Shown one piece after another: positions 28,607-37,336 of a stretch of 64,000 nucleotides of DNA. The stretch is from positions 1 through 64,000 of the forward strand of contig JAGBBD010000030.1 in NCBI GenBank assembly GCA_017938625.1. Reading direction: 5' to 3'. The first letter of the stretch is position 1, and each line of letters begins with the position of its first letter. This DNA is from Oscillospiraceae bacterium. GTDB lineage: Bacteria > Bacillota > Clostridia > Oscillospirales > Oscillospiraceae. Made by a program: the position numbers and the translations under genes. Under the pieces are notes generated by a model. That model ran no database searches and was not told the origin of the DNA. It saw only the letters and a program-made list of their open reading frames with translations.

Positions 28607-29896
28607 ATGATTTTGTCCGAAAATTTACACCGCCATGTTGCCTATCTGACCGAGGAGATCGGCGTCCGTCTGGCAGGCTCAGAACAGGAAAAACAGGCTG
28701 CCGAATATATCAAAGCCAGGATGCTGGAATACGTGCCTGACTGTTTGATCGAGACATTCCCGGTCAACTGCTGCAAGGTGGAAAAAGAAGAACTGTCCGC
28801 TCTGGTGGACGGGCAGTGGAAGAAATACGATACCATTCTCTTTAACGGTGCGCCCGGCACAGGCGGAAAGACTATAGAAACCGAGCTTGTGTACTTCGAT
28901 GCGCATCAGGACTACCAGCGCAAAGACATCTCCTTTGTATCCGGCAAGGCCGTGATCCACTGGGGGCTGAGCTTTGGCAGTGAGGAAAACTATCGCCGCA
29001 TGATGGAGGCAAAGCCTGCCTGCCTTTTGATGGTAGATACCCGATATACCTCCCAGATCCCATTGGGTGACGGCATGTTCCCTGCTTATGTGAAAGCGCA
29101 CGGTGCCATCCCCACCGTCAATGTGGCATTCTTTGATGCATGGGAGCTTTGTTCCAAAAAGGCAGAGAAAATCCGGCTCAATGTAGAGGGCGAAGCGGTA
29201 CCCGCCGTTTCCTATAATGTGATCGCCACCATTCCCGGCACGCTGGAGGAGCCTCTTTGCTTCTATGCCGGCGGTCATCTGGATACCCAGTCGAGAACCG
29301 TAGGTGCCGATGACAATGCCATTGGCTGCGCCGTGATGGTGGAACTGGCAAGAGTTTTGTCTCAAAAGAAGCTGCGCCATACAGTCAAGCTCATTGCCTT
29401 TGGTGCGGAAGAGCAGCTGTCTGCAGGGTCTTCTGCCTATGTCCGCCGCCACAGAGAAGAAGTTGAGAAATACGGCAGGTTTATGTGGAATTTTGATTCC
29501 TGCGCATCCGCCGTAGGCTGGAACAATTTCTGGATCAATGTCAACGATACCCTTCACAGGGCGTTGACCGACTGCTACCATGAACACGATGTGTATTATA
29601 ACGAGATCAGAGGCGCAGAGCCCACCATCGACTTGTTCCCTCTGACAGCCTGCGGTGTACCCGGCATATCCATGCACAGAAGAAACTGCGAAACAGGCAC
29701 ATTCTTCCACCACAGACCTGCCAATGCTTTGGAGAACATCTCCACCGACGTGGCGGCACAGATCGCCAATGCCGCCCTTGATCTGATCGAGCGGTTGGAC
29801 AAAGAAGAGTACGACGACAAATTCTCCATCGACCCCGATCTGGTACAAGCTGTCAAAGACGGCTGGGAAGGTACCTTTGGCGGTTGGGAAGGATAG
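28607..29896 (+). CDS. M28 family zinc aminopeptidase
   Basis: 429 residues from ATG 28607 (GGGAGGAA site 9 bp upstream; the frame extends to 28508 without a ribosome site). The M28 metal ligands are all visible: GGHLDTQS, GADDNA, FGAEEQ, WNFDSCAS and FFHHRP. A cytoplasmic exopeptidase or related amidase is expected. It stands divergent from another M28-fold gene and precedes a convergent amidohydrolase gene, so it belongs to this carbohydrate/amide-processing cluster by position. Confidence 0.8.
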   Translation: MILSENLHRHVAYLTEEIGVRLAGSEQEKQAAEYIKARMLEYVPDCLIETFPVNCCKVEKEELSALVDGQWKKYDTILFNGAPGTGGKTIETELVYFDAHQDYQRKDISFVSGKAVIHWGLSFGSEENYRRMMEAKPACLLMVDTRYTSQIPLGDGMFPAYVKAHGAIPTVNVAFFDAWELCSKKAEKIRLNVEGEAVPAVSYNVIATIPGTLEEPLCFYAGGHLDTQSRTVGADDNAIGCAVMVELARVLSQKKLRHTVKLIAFGAEEQLSAGSSAYVRRHREEVEKYGRFMWNFDSCASAVGWNNFWINVNDTLHRALTDCYHEHDVYYNEIRGAEPTIDLFPLTACGVPGISMHRRNCETGTFFHHRPANALENISTDVAAQIANAALDLIERLDKEEYDDKFSIDPDLVQAVKDGWEGTFGGWEG

Positions 29897-29910
29897 ATAC
29901 GCCGAAAAGC

Positions 29911-29957
29911 AAAAAAGAACACCGCTTGGGATTGTATCCCAAGCGGTGTTCTTTTTT
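29911..29957. terminator. Bidirectional terminator
   Basis: Perfect 22-bp arms 29911-29932 and 29936-29957 with A-run and T-run flanks, between convergent genes. Confidence 0.9.
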
Positions 29958-29958
29958 C

Positions 29959-31005
29959 TCACTTGATATCCAACAGCTTTGCTGCGTTGTTGTAGAACAC
30001 ATCGGCAAAGTCAGCCTTAGCCAGACCACACTTCAGTCCTGCCTGAATGAAGGCATGGATCTGATAGTAGGTGAAATAAGTCAGGTTGTCGGCTTCGGAT
30101 CCTTCGATCTCCCGCATATGGGGATCCAGCTCGATCCCCTTGTAATCGCCTTTGCGGACCAGATTCACATACTCGCCGTTTTCCACCGTTCTTCCCATGC
30201 GCATGCGCAGAATGGGAGAGTCAGAGCCGTGGATAATGCGCTTGGAGCCAACAGACCGGATCATCTTCTCCATAACAGCTTGGTTACAGTTGGCGGAAAA
30301 CTCAAAAATCAAGCCGGGTGCCTCTTCCAATCGCTCAAAGGCATCTGCCACATCTTCTTCGCAGTAAGCTCTGCCGATGTGCGCAATGATCGTTTTGACA
30401 TTGGGATAGCGCTTGTTCAGCTCGATCATTTCCGCAATATTGACAGGGTCGCCTAAACGACCTGCTCGGGGAATATGCAGCATCAGTACCCATCCATGGG
30501 CATTGAGCACCTCCAACTGATGGTGAGGAATAAAATCAAAAATGCGAATCTCGTTGGAAGGAATGTACATGGGAGAGAAGTTCAGGTACACCTTCGCGCC
30601 TTTTGCGCCGGATGCCAAAATACGTCGCTCCACCTCTTCCCCACTCCACTGCGGACGAATGACATAGAGATAGGGCCAGTCACGTCTTTTACATTCTTCG
30701 ATGACATAATCTGTGCATGCCTGCACATCGTAGGCTCTGCTGACCTTACCAAACATGAGCGGTGTGACCTTCTTATCAGGAAACAGATTGCGAAAACTCT
30801 CTTCAATATTCTCAATGCTGTTTTCCTCTGCCGCAAGCAGAGGCCATAGTGCACCCCGGTTTTGCTTGTACAACGCATCTCCCAAATAGAACTTTTTCAG
30901 ATGGGCATGGTTGTGGGCATCGATGATATGATCAGGAAGCCAGTCACGTATGTGTTTTTCATAAAACTCTCTGTCGTGCGCTTCCATCGGATTGATGATC
31001 TCCAT
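29959..31005 (-). CDS. Amidohydrolase family protein (amidohydro-2 type)
   Basis: 348 residues from ATG 31005, placed by AAGGGG 8 bp upstream; the frame opens at 31041. TIM-barrel metal ligands appear in order: DAHNHAH (~28), LMLHIPR (~190), IIAHIGRAY (~225) and HGSDSP (~270), matching the PF04909-type metal-dependent hydrolases and decarboxylases. Divergent from an AraC regulator at 31136, its probable controller. Substrate unknown; a lactone or amide derived from the degraded glycan is possible but unsupported. Confidence 0.75.
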   Translation of the reverse strand: MEIINPMEAHDREFYEKHIRDWLPDHIIDAHNHAHLKKFYLGDALYKQNRGALWPLLAAEENSIENIEESFRNLFPDKKVTPLMFGKVSRAYDVQACTDYVIEECKRRDWPYLYVIRPQWSGEEVERRILASGAKGAKVYLNFSPMYIPSNEIRIFDFIPHHQLEVLNAHGWVLMLHIPRAGRLGDPVNIAEMIELNKRYPNVKTIIAHIGRAYCEEDVADAFERLEEAPGLIFEFSANCNQAVMEKMIRSVGSKRIIHGSDSPILRMRMGRTVENGEYVNLVRKGDYKGIELDPHMREIEGSEADNLTYFTYYQIHAFIQAGLKCGLAKADFADVFYNNAAKLLDIK

Positions 31006-31135
31006 GAACAAACCCCTTTCTGCTGCATCATGCTGTTGCATTTATTTTACATCACATGCCGCAAACTTTATGTTGCATATATTCGGCAAAATGTGATATT
31101 CTTTTTGATAATAAACAGCAAAAAGGATGAAACTT

Positions 31136-31939
31136 ATGGAACATATCCACCTTGACCACAATTACCAAATTCTCTTAAACCCCAGCTTTCAGGATATCAA
31201 TCCAATCCTTGCCGGAGAAGCAACCTGTCCTCCGGGACTGATGCAGCATCCGCCCAAACGTGACTGCACCACGCTGCACTACGTCCGCTCCGGATGCGGT
31301 ACCCTTTCTACACGAGGTAAAACATATTCCATCCAAGCAAGACAGATTTTTCTGATCCTACCGGGAGAGAATGCCACCTATACCGCCGACAAGAACGATC
31401 CATGGACCTACCGATGGGTCGGTTTTACGGGTGCTTCTTCCAGAATCTTTGCCAAAATGCCGCCCGTTTTGACCGTTCCCCAAGAGATCTTCGATAATCT
31501 GTGTGATTTGCGCGGAACAACATACAATTTGGAACACAAACTGACTTCAGAGCTATTCTTACTGCAAGCTTGTCTTCCTCTTATAAAGAAAACCATCTCG
31601 GATCCCGTTGAATGGGTCATGGATCACATTCAAAGCGCCTATATGACAGAACTGTCTGTACAAAAAATGGCAGAACAGCTCAATATGGATCGCTCCCATC
31701 TATACCGTATCTTCAAAAAGAAAGTCGGGCTGTCCATTAAGGACTATATTCTGCAGGTACGAACACGCAGAGCCAAGTGGTATCTGGAACAGGGATATTC
31801 CATCAAAGAAACCTCAACTCTTTGTGGCTTTAAGGATGCCAACAATTTCTCCCGTCAGTTCAAAAAAAGCGAAGCTGGTATGGCGCCTCTACAGTGGCAA
31901 GCCTATATAAAAGAAGTTCGCGCCAAAGAAGCACCATGA
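31136..31939 (+). CDS. AraC family transcriptional regulator
   Basis: 267 residues from ATG 31136 (AAGGA 8 bp upstream; an ATG at 31127 is too close to that site). Cupin domain about 20-110 with the LLNPSFQDINPILAG opening shared with regulators at 8935 and 15573; double HTH about 165-260 (LNMDRSHLYRIFKK; CGFKDANNFSRQFKK). Divergent from the amidohydrolase. TTGCAT (about 31073) and ATATTC 17 bp on may be its promoter. The mirror-image promoter motif of the other two copies is absent here. Confidence 0.9.
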   Translation: MEHIHLDHNYQILLNPSFQDINPILAGEATCPPGLMQHPPKRDCTTLHYVRSGCGTLSTRGKTYSIQARQIFLILPGENATYTADKNDPWTYRWVGFTGASSRIFAKMPPVLTVPQEIFDNLCDLRGTTYNLEHKLTSELFLLQACLPLIKKTISDPVEWVMDHIQSAYMTELSVQKMAEQLNMDRSHLYRIFKKKVGLSIKDYILQVRTRRAKWYLEQGYSIKETSTLCGFKDANNFSRQFKKSEAGMAPLQWQAYIKEVRAKEAP

Positions 31940-32289
31940 GTAACCGTCCAAAAAAGGCATTCTCTCAATTTCATGTGCCGATCACCCCCAATAAAACCAC
32001 AACGGCAAAACAGAAAATAAGAACGCTGATCGGGATAACTTTGTGTCCTGATCAGCGTTCTTCATTTGTTGGCGCTGCAGGCAGCGCATTATGCCGGTGT
32101 CCTGTTGCGGTGCCCGAAAAAATGTTCGGGCTTTCGCTTTCCTCCATTTTTTCGACCGCTGCCACTCGCTCAGGTCGCTTATTCCGCCACCGGCGGCGCT
32201 CCCATCGCTCCCCGAACTCTCACTTCGTTCGAGTCCGAAGGGCAGCGGCGCAAAAAACGAGACAGAGGCCAACGCCTCTGTCTCGTTTT
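31940..32289. other. Gene-free stretch with several hairpins
   Basis: No credible gene. It contains a 13-bp-arm hairpin at 32019-32062, a small hairpin CCCGAA..TTCGGG near 32116-32133, and a GC-rich section (about 32160-32250) with short hairpins, including CTTCG-TTCGAGTC-CGAAG, which looks like a tRNA T-arm. The tRNA terminator follows. Confidence 0.5.
32019..32062. terminator. Putative terminator downstream of AraC
   Basis: Arms AAGAACGCTGATC (32019-32031) and its complement (32050-32062); the T-tract is weak. Confidence 0.55.
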
Positions 32290-32290
32290 T
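32252..32290 (-). terminator. Terminator of the tRNA-Leu gene
   Basis: 17-bp arms 32253-32269 and 32274-32290 with a CAAC loop and a T-run on the minus strand, starting immediately at the encoded CCA of the tRNA. Confidence 0.8.
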
Positions 32291-32376
32291 GGTGCCGGTG
32301 GCCGGACTCGAACCGGCACGCTATCGCTAGCGGTGGATTTTGAGTCCACTACGTCTACCAATTCCATCACACCGGC
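32290..32376 (-). tRNA. tRNA-Leu (anticodon CAA)
   Basis: On the minus strand a 7-bp acceptor stem GCCGGTG/CACCGGC closes the molecule, with discriminator A and an encoded CCA. The anticodon arm GTGGA-CTCAAAA-TCCAC gives CAA, reading UUG. A long variable arm (CGCTAGCGATAGCG) fits the class II shape of tRNA-Leu, and the T-arm has GGTTCGAGTCC. Confidence 0.95.
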
Positions 32377-32423
32377 AGGGTGCTATGTGATTATAGAGCA
32401 TTTGCTCCAAAATTTCAAGTACC

Positions 32424-33086
32424 TTATGAATCTTTTTGTTTGGCTTCTTTTCCTTTTTCCACCTGCTCAGACAGGTGCTTGGACAAAACTGCCAGAGACG
32501 CTGCCATATTTTCTGCCTGCACAAGGATGTTGGACGGCACTTCCAGATGTCTGGGGGCAAAGTTCCAGATCGCCTGAATACCGCAGCTGATCAGACGGTC
32601 ACAGACTTCCTGCGCATACTCCCTGGGAACGGTGATGATGCCGATGCGCACCTTGTGCTTTTTGCAAAATTCCTCCAAACGGGACATATGCATAATAGGC
32701 TTGCCGGATTTGCTGGTGCCAATGAGCACATCAGCAGAGTCAAATGCCGCAAGAATATTCAAACCATACTCTGCAAATCCGCTGTAGTTAAGAAGCGCTC
32801 TTCCCAGCTTGCCGGCACCGACCAGCACTGCATCGTTGGTATTGGCATAGCCGAGAAATTCTTCGATGTCCGCGATCAGGCTTTCGCGATGATAGCCGAT
32901 CTTGGGTCTGCCGCCATGGCTGACAAGCGCAAGATCCTTACGCACCTGCACTTCGCCCATATCCAGAGCGGCTGCCAATGCTGTGGCAGAAATATATGCC
33001 GCACCGTCTTCGGGAATACCCTTGAGATAAGACAGATAAATGGGCAGTCTTTTTAATGTGGATTTGGAGATCTCCTTATTCGCCAT
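32424..33086 (-). CDS. rex: Redox-sensing transcriptional repressor Rex
   Basis: 220 residues from ATG 33086 (GGAGGT site; the frame extends to 33185 without one). N-terminal winged helix about 1-75 (LPIYLSYLKGI, ISATALAAALDMGEVQVRKDLA), then an NADH-binding Rossmann domain with VLVGAGKLGRALL and a C-terminal swap helix. Rex represses fermentation and respiration genes until NADH rises. tRNA-Leu lies directly downstream and sigE upstream. No classic Rex operator (TTGTG-N8-CACAA) was seen at its own promoter. Confidence 0.95.
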   Translation of the reverse strand: MANKEISKSTLKRLPIYLSYLKGIPEDGAAYISATALAAALDMGEVQVRKDLALVSHGGRPKIGYHRESLIADIEEFLGYANTNDAVLVGAGKLGRALLNYSGFAEYGLNILAAFDSADVLIGTSKSGKPIMHMSRLEEFCKKHKVRIGIITVPREYAQEVCDRLISCGIQAIWNFAPRHLEVPSNILVQAENMAASLAVLSKHLSEQVEKGKEAKQKDS

Positions 33087-33114
33087 ACTCCTACCTCCCT
33101 TATATTCGGTAGCA

Positions 33115-33143
33115 AGTATAACAGATTTTTCCTTTTTGTGCAA
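33115..33143 (-). promoter_or_regulatory. Sigma-A promoter of rex
   Basis: TTGCAC (33143-33138), 17-bp spacer, TATACT (33120-33115). Confidence 0.8.
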
Positions 33144-33149
33144 GCGTTT

Positions 33150-33172
33150 TTTATCGATATAATTTATCGATA
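33150..33172. repeat. Direct repeat upstream of the rex promoter
   Basis: TTTATCGATA occurs at 33150-33159 and 33163-33172 (13-bp period); each contains the palindrome ATCGAT. It lies just beyond the rex -35, so it could be an operator or UP-element. Confidence 0.5.
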
Positions 33173-33177
33173 AAATC

Positions 33178-33885
33178 TTAAACACAGATCTGCCTTGTTA
33201 TTTCTCTGCGCAGTCGCAGCATGATTCTTTTCTCCAGTCTCGAAATATAGGACTGAGAGATTCCCATCATATCCGCTACCTCTTTTTGTGTTTTTTCCTG
33301 TGTTCCCCCCAATCCGTAGCGTAAAAGCACAATGGTGCGTTCCCGCTCCGACAGCTTCTCCAAAGCCTGCCAGAGCAGCTGGTGATCCACATCATCTTCC
33401 ATAGGGCCTGTGACCGTATCATCATCCGTGCCTAAAATATCTGACAAAAGCAGCTCGTTTCCATCCCAATCGGTATTGATAGGCTCGTCCAGACTCATCT
33501 CCTGTTTCTGCCCTGAGATCTTGCGGATATGCATAAGGATCTCGTTTTCGATGCATCTGGACGAATAGGTCGCCAGCTTGATCTTTTTATCCGCTTTGAA
33601 AGTATTGACTGCCTTGATCAGACCAATGGTGCCGATGGAGATCAGATCCTCAATGCCCACTCCTGTATTTTCAAACCGACGTGCAATATAGACCACCAGA
33701 CGAAGATTGTGCTCGATGAGCATTCTTTTTGCCTGTTCCTCTCCCCTGCCCAAAGCCTCGATCCATCGTTGTTCCTCCTCTGCCTTCAGCGGCGGCGGCA
33801 GGACATCGCTGCCTCCGATATACATGACCTTTTCAGCAGACCAAAAACCAAGCTTTTCCATCAATGTTTGCCAAGTGAATTTCAT
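33178..33885 (-). CDS. sigE: Sporulation sigma factor SigE
   Basis: 235 residues from ATG 33885 (GGGGAGATC site). An N-terminal ~25-residue pro-sequence-like segment precedes region 2 ([23 protein letters not shown], split here: [10 protein letters not shown] then [33 protein letters not shown]) and region 4 ([20 protein letters not shown]). Known role: mother-cell sigma activated by SpoIIGA cleavage. The start overlaps the spoIIGA stop by 4 nt (ATGA), the conserved spoIIG arrangement. Confidence 0.95.
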   Translation of the reverse strand: MKFTWQTLMEKLGFWSAEKVMYIGGSDVLPPPLKAEEEQRWIEALGRGEEQAKRMLIEHNLRLVVYIARRFENTGVGIEDLISIGTIGLIKAVNTFKADKKIKLATYSSRCIENEILMHIRKISGQKQEMSLDEPINTDWDGNELLLSDILGTDDDTVTGPMEDDVDHQLLWQALEKLSERERTIVLLRYGLGGTQEKTQKEVADMMGISQSYISRLEKRIMLRLRREITRQICV

Positions 33886-34730
33886 GTGATCTCCCCTCCC
33901 CATAATGCATGAAATGTTTCGTCCTGCGTCAGTTTCGACGGACTGAATGCCGCCAGAAGTGACGCTTTCCGTTTCCCGATGATGCTGCGGCAGCGAACTG
34001 CCAGCAAAAGACCCGTTTCCACACCAACTGCCCGATAATGAATCAAACGAAATCGGCACTTGGGATACAGCTGCGAAAGCACAGGCAGAACAGCTGCAGG
34101 ATCTGACAAGCTCTGTTTTGTCAGCGCAGCTTCCGGAAACAGCGACAGCAGCTTCTCTCCATCCACGATCATAACCGCCTGTCCCGTAATGGGATCACGA
34201 AGCGTGTTGCCGGTATCACGCAGCGCCTTCAGACTGACGCTGCGTCCCTGCGCCATAAGCGTCACAGGCAAAAGGTCACCGCCCGTGTGCGTACCGCAGC
34301 CCTTCAAGATGAGCGCTGCCACCAGATAACAGACACCTGCCAACAAAAGCATGGCAGGAAAAGAAACGGCATAGTAGGCTCTGCCGCCCACAAGGACGCA
34401 ATCCCCCTCCAGTTTCTGCACCAAAAGCAGAACTGCACCGCCGAAGGCAAAGCTCAAAGCAAAGAAAAACAGCGCCTGCTTTAACGTGTTTTTCCGAAAT
34501 CCAAAGGCAATGAACAGCATCATAGCAGCACAAGTCCATGGGAAGACGCCGCTCTGAATCCTGCCCCATCCGGGCAGCACCGATGCCACCGCATAAAGTC
34601 CCCCCAACGCAGCACCGAGCAAAAGCCTCCAAACATGGGCAGGACAGCCGCCCATTGCCGCACTGCCGCGCAGCAACAGATAATTGATGGTCATATTCAA
34701 GGCAAACAGCAAGTCCACATACACGGTCAT
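33882..34730 (-). CDS. spoIIGA: Sigma-E processing peptidase SpoIIGA
   Basis: 282 residues from ATG 34730 (GGAGGTGAGG upstream). About five membrane helices in the first ~150 residues ([20 protein letters not shown] is the opening) and a C-terminal aspartic-protease-like domain with the DTGN motif (~175) and GQAVMIVD. Known role: cleaves pro-sigma-E in the mother cell after engulfment signalling by SpoIIR. Coupled with sigE, which confirms the call. Confidence 0.95.
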   Translation of the reverse strand: MTVYVDLLFALNMTINYLLLRGSAAMGGCPAHVWRLLLGAALGGLYAVASVLPGWGRIQSGVFPWTCAAMMLFIAFGFRKNTLKQALFFFALSFAFGGAVLLLVQKLEGDCVLVGGRAYYAVSFPAMLLLAGVCYLVAALILKGCGTHTGGDLLPVTLMAQGRSVSLKALRDTGNTLRDPITGQAVMIVDGEKLLSLFPEAALTKQSLSDPAAVLPVLSQLYPKCRFRLIHYRAVGVETGLLLAVRCRSIIGKRKASLLAAFSPSKLTQDETFHALWGGEIT

Positions 34731-34771
34731 CTCCTCACCTCCGCCTCGCCAGTATACATGGCACAAAGAGA

Positions 34772-34811
34772 AAAAGAGGTCACATTTCCAATGGAAAATG
34801 TGACCTCTTTT
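34772..34811 (-). terminator. Terminator after the DUF951 gene
   Basis: Arms AAAAGAGGTCACATTTCC (34772-34789) and its near-complement (34793-34811, one bulge), with a T-run on the minus strand. Confidence 0.8.
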
Positions 34812-34832
34812 CGTATTTCTTCGATGGACTTT

Positions 34833-35033
34833 TTATTTGAGCGGTACAGACACACCCTCACGCAGGATCTGGCGGATATTCTTTTCCGCCTTGCTTCTGG
34901 GAAGCAGCACCTCATGGCTGCAGCCTGCACAGCGCAGACGGAAATCCATTCCTGTGCGTAAAACCAACCACTCCTTACTGCCGCAAGGGTGGGCTTTTTT
35001 CATAATCAGAACATCCTGCAAGCGTACATCCAT
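34833..35033 (-). CDS. DUF951 family small protein
   Basis: 66 residues. It matches the compact DUF951 pattern: MDVRLQDVLIMKKAHPCGS, then W.VLR.G.DFRLRC, a CAGCSH pair and LPRSKAEK. The three cysteines and HPCGS suggest metal binding or a small RNA-binding-like fold; the function is not established. It is divergent from the S1-domain gene. Confidence 0.85.
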   Translation of the reverse strand: MDVRLQDVLIMKKAHPCGSKEWLVLRTGMDFRLRCAGCSHEVLLPRSKAEKNIRQILREGVSVPLK

Positions 35034-35092
35034 GTGTTAAGTCTGCCTTTCTTTCGCATATATATTATCAATGACTGCAAGGGGGAATCGCA

Positions 35093-35992
35093 ATGAACTA
35101 TTATCTTCCCGAGGGAATGGACCTTCGCCGCGGCGGCTATACCATGGAGGCTCTCAGAAAAGCCATGACCGATGGGTCGATCCTGCAGGCAACCGCCACA
35201 GTCTGCACAGAAGGGCATGATCTTCTGGTAGACCTTGGATGCTGCATGGGGCTGATCACCAGAGAAGAAACTGCCATGGGCATCCGGGAAGGCACAGTCC
35301 GTGATATTGCCATTTTATCCAGAGTTGGAAAGCCGGTCTGCTTCCGCGTAACACAGATCCAGCCCAATGGGCAAGTGCTGCTATCGCGCAGACTTGCGCA
35401 AGAGGAAGCAAGTGAACATCTGTTTGAAACAAAGCGCCCCGGGGACATCATCCCCGCCGTGGTCACAAGTCTTGCATCCTTCGGTGCATTCTGCGACATC
35501 GGCTGTGGATTATCCGCTCTCATGGGCATTGAGACCATCTCTATCTCCCGCATCAGTCACAGTGCCGATCGGTTTGAGGAAGACCAACAGATCTTCGCTG
35601 TCATCCGTCACATGGATCACTCCACAAGACGCGTGCAGTTGAGTCACCGGGAGCTGCTGGGCACCTGGGACGAAAACGCCGACCGATTCCGTGCCGGACA
35701 GACGGTGACCGGCATTGTCCGCAGTGTGAAGGATTACGGCGCGTTTATTGAGCTTTCCCCCAACCTTTCCGGTCTGGCAGAGCCAAACACGGATCTTCAT
35801 GTTGGAGATGTAGTTTCGGTTTACATAAAGTCGATCCTGCCGGAACGGCTGAAGATCAAGCTGGTGGCACTGCGTAGGTTGGATCCTCGGACACAGCCAA
35901 GAAAGCCTTTACAATATTATCACACCTGCGGACACATGGACCACTGGCGCTACGGTAACGATACGTTTGGAAAGACCATTACGGTTTTTTGA
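35093..35992 (+). CDS. S1 RNA-binding domain protein (ribosomal protein S1-like)
   Basis: 299 residues from ATG 35093 (AGGGGG site). Three S1-type OB folds: ~30-100 (GSILQATATV..LLVDLG), ~115-185 (GDIIPAVVTSLASFGAFCDIG) and ~200-265 (GQTVTGIVRSVKDYGAFIELS). This short S1-like form occurs in Firmicutes and probably binds RNA on or near the ribosome. Its last 14 nt overlap the 3' end of convergent rarA. Confidence 0.85.
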   Translation: MNYYLPEGMDLRRGGYTMEALRKAMTDGSILQATATVCTEGHDLLVDLGCCMGLITREETAMGIREGTVRDIAILSRVGKPVCFRVTQIQPNGQVLLSRRLAQEEASEHLFETKRPGDIIPAVVTSLASFGAFCDIGCGLSALMGIETISISRISHSADRFEEDQQIFAVIRHMDHSTRRVQLSHRELLGTWDENADRFRAGQTVTGIVRSVKDYGAFIELSPNLSGLAEPNTDLHVGDVVSVYIKSILPERLKIKLVALRRLDPRTQPRKPLQYYHTCGHMDHWRYGNDTFGKTITVF

Positions 35993-37241
35993 TCTCGTCC
36001 CAGTAGCGTTTGGCTGCCTGCTCTGCTTTGTTATCGCCGTATTCATAATACTTGCGGTGCTTCAATTCATCCGGCAAATACTGCTGCTTGACCCAATGAC
36101 CGGGGAAGTCATGGGGATACAGATAGCCTTGATCCTGCTCAAAGCCTGTACCGTCAGCATGGACATTCTGCAATTGACGGGGCACAGCACCGGTGATGCC
36201 CTTTCGCACATCCGCCTCGGCAGCGGCATAGGCGGCATAGGCGGAGTTGGACTTGGGAGCTGTGGCAAGGAGCAGGCATGCCTGTGCCAGAGGAAGTCTT
36301 GCTTCGGGCAGTCCCAGCTGCAAAGCGCTGTCTACACAGGCTTTGACAATGGGAACTGCCTGGGGATATGCAAGTCCGATATCCTCGCTGGCAGAACACA
36401 GAATCCTGCGGCAGGCACCTTGAATATCTCCCGCTTCCAAAAGCCTTGCAAGATAGTGCATGGCAGCATCGGGATCAGAGCCGCGCAGGGATTTCATCAG
36501 ACCCGACACCACGTCATAGTGTTGGTCACCTTCCCTGTCATAGCGCATGGCGGAGCGCTGGGAGGCTATTTGTGCATCTGCCAGTGTGAGAGATATGGTA
36601 TCTCCATCCACAAAGCCGGTGGAGAACAGAAGCTCCACCGCATTGACCGCCTTGCGGATATCGCCGCCGCAAGAGGAAGCGACCTGCTCCACCACACCAT
36701 TTTCTACATGGGCAGAAAGACCTGTCTTCTCTTCCATATAGGAAACAGCACGGCGGACTGCTTTTGCGGCAGCAGATGCGTCGAGAGCTTTGAACTCAAA
36801 AACCGTGGAACGGGATAAGATGGCATTGTACACATAGAAATACGGGTTTTCCGTGGTGGATGCGATCAAGGTGATCCGCCCGTTTTCAATGTGCTCCAAC
36901 AGGGTCTGCTGCTGCTTTTTGGTGAAATATTGAATCTCGTCCAGATACAGCAATATGCCGTTGGGCGCAAGGAAAGTATCCAGCTGCGCCACGATTTCCT
37001 TGATATCGGAAGAAGATGCCATAGTGGCATTCAGTTTACATAACTTTCTGTTTGTCTTGGCGGCAATGATGTTTGCCACTGTGGTCTTTCCCACACCGGA
37101 AGGGCCATAAAAAATCATATTGGGAATCTTGCCGCTTTCGATCACTCTGCGCAGCAGCCCATTTTCACCGAGGATATGCTCCTGTCCGCAGACATCGTCC
37201 AGACTTTTGGGACGCAGTTCGTCCGCCAACGGTTGATACAT
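35979..37241 (-). CDS. rarA: Replication-associated recombination protein A (RarA/MgsA)
   Basis: 420 residues from ATG 37241 (AAAGGAGG site). The AAA+ core has Walker A GPSGVGKTT (~46), Walker B LLYLDEIQ (~98) and sensor 1 LIASTTENP (~125), followed by the MgsA/RarA C-terminal tetramerisation region (GDQHYDVVSGLMKSLRGSD, split: GDQHYDVVSG and LMKSLRGSD). Known role: acts at stalled replication forks. Confidence 0.95.
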   Translation of the reverse strand: MYQPLADELRPKSLDDVCGQEHILGENGLLRRVIESGKIPNMIFYGPSGVGKTTVANIIAAKTNRKLCKLNATMASSSDIKEIVAQLDTFLAPNGILLYLDEIQYFTKKQQQTLLEHIENGRITLIASTTENPYFYVYNAILSRSTVFEFKALDASAAAKAVRRAVSYMEEKTGLSAHVENGVVEQVASSCGGDIRKAVNAVELLFSTGFVDGDTISLTLADAQIASQRSAMRYDREGDQHYDVVSGLMKSLRGSDPDAAMHYLARLLEAGDIQGACRRILCSASEDIGLAYPQAVPIVKACVDSALQLGLPEARLPLAQACLLLATAPKSNSAYAAYAAAEADVRKGITGAVPRQLQNVHADGTGFEQDQGYLYPHDFPGHWVKQQYLPDELKHRKYYEYGDNKAEQAAKRYWDEIKKP

Positions 37242-37271
37242 GGCATTTCCTCCTTTCGCTCAGTTAGAACT

Positions 37272-37300
37272 ATTATACCGAAGACCGTAATAAAAAACAA
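37272..37300 (-). promoter_or_regulatory. Promoter of rarA, overlapping a terminator
   Basis: TTGTTT (37300-37295), 17-bp spacer, TATAAT (37277-37272). The -35 lies within the distal arm of the terminator at 37287-37330. Confidence 0.6.
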
Positions 37301-37330
37301 GAGCACAACCGTGCTCTTGTTTTTTATTAC
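37287..37330 (-). terminator. Terminator after the DUF4349 gene
   Basis: Perfect 20-bp arms 37287-37306 and 37311-37330 with an AACC loop and T-run. Confidence 0.9.
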
Positions 37331-37336
37331 GATACA

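Noticed and set aside
28679..29962. Minus-strand open frame of 427 codons
   Set aside because: Antisense to the M28 peptidase with complete metal ligands.
31894..32590. Small open frames around the tRNA
   Set aside because: They cross the tRNA gene and terminator hairpins; the overlap explains the open frames.
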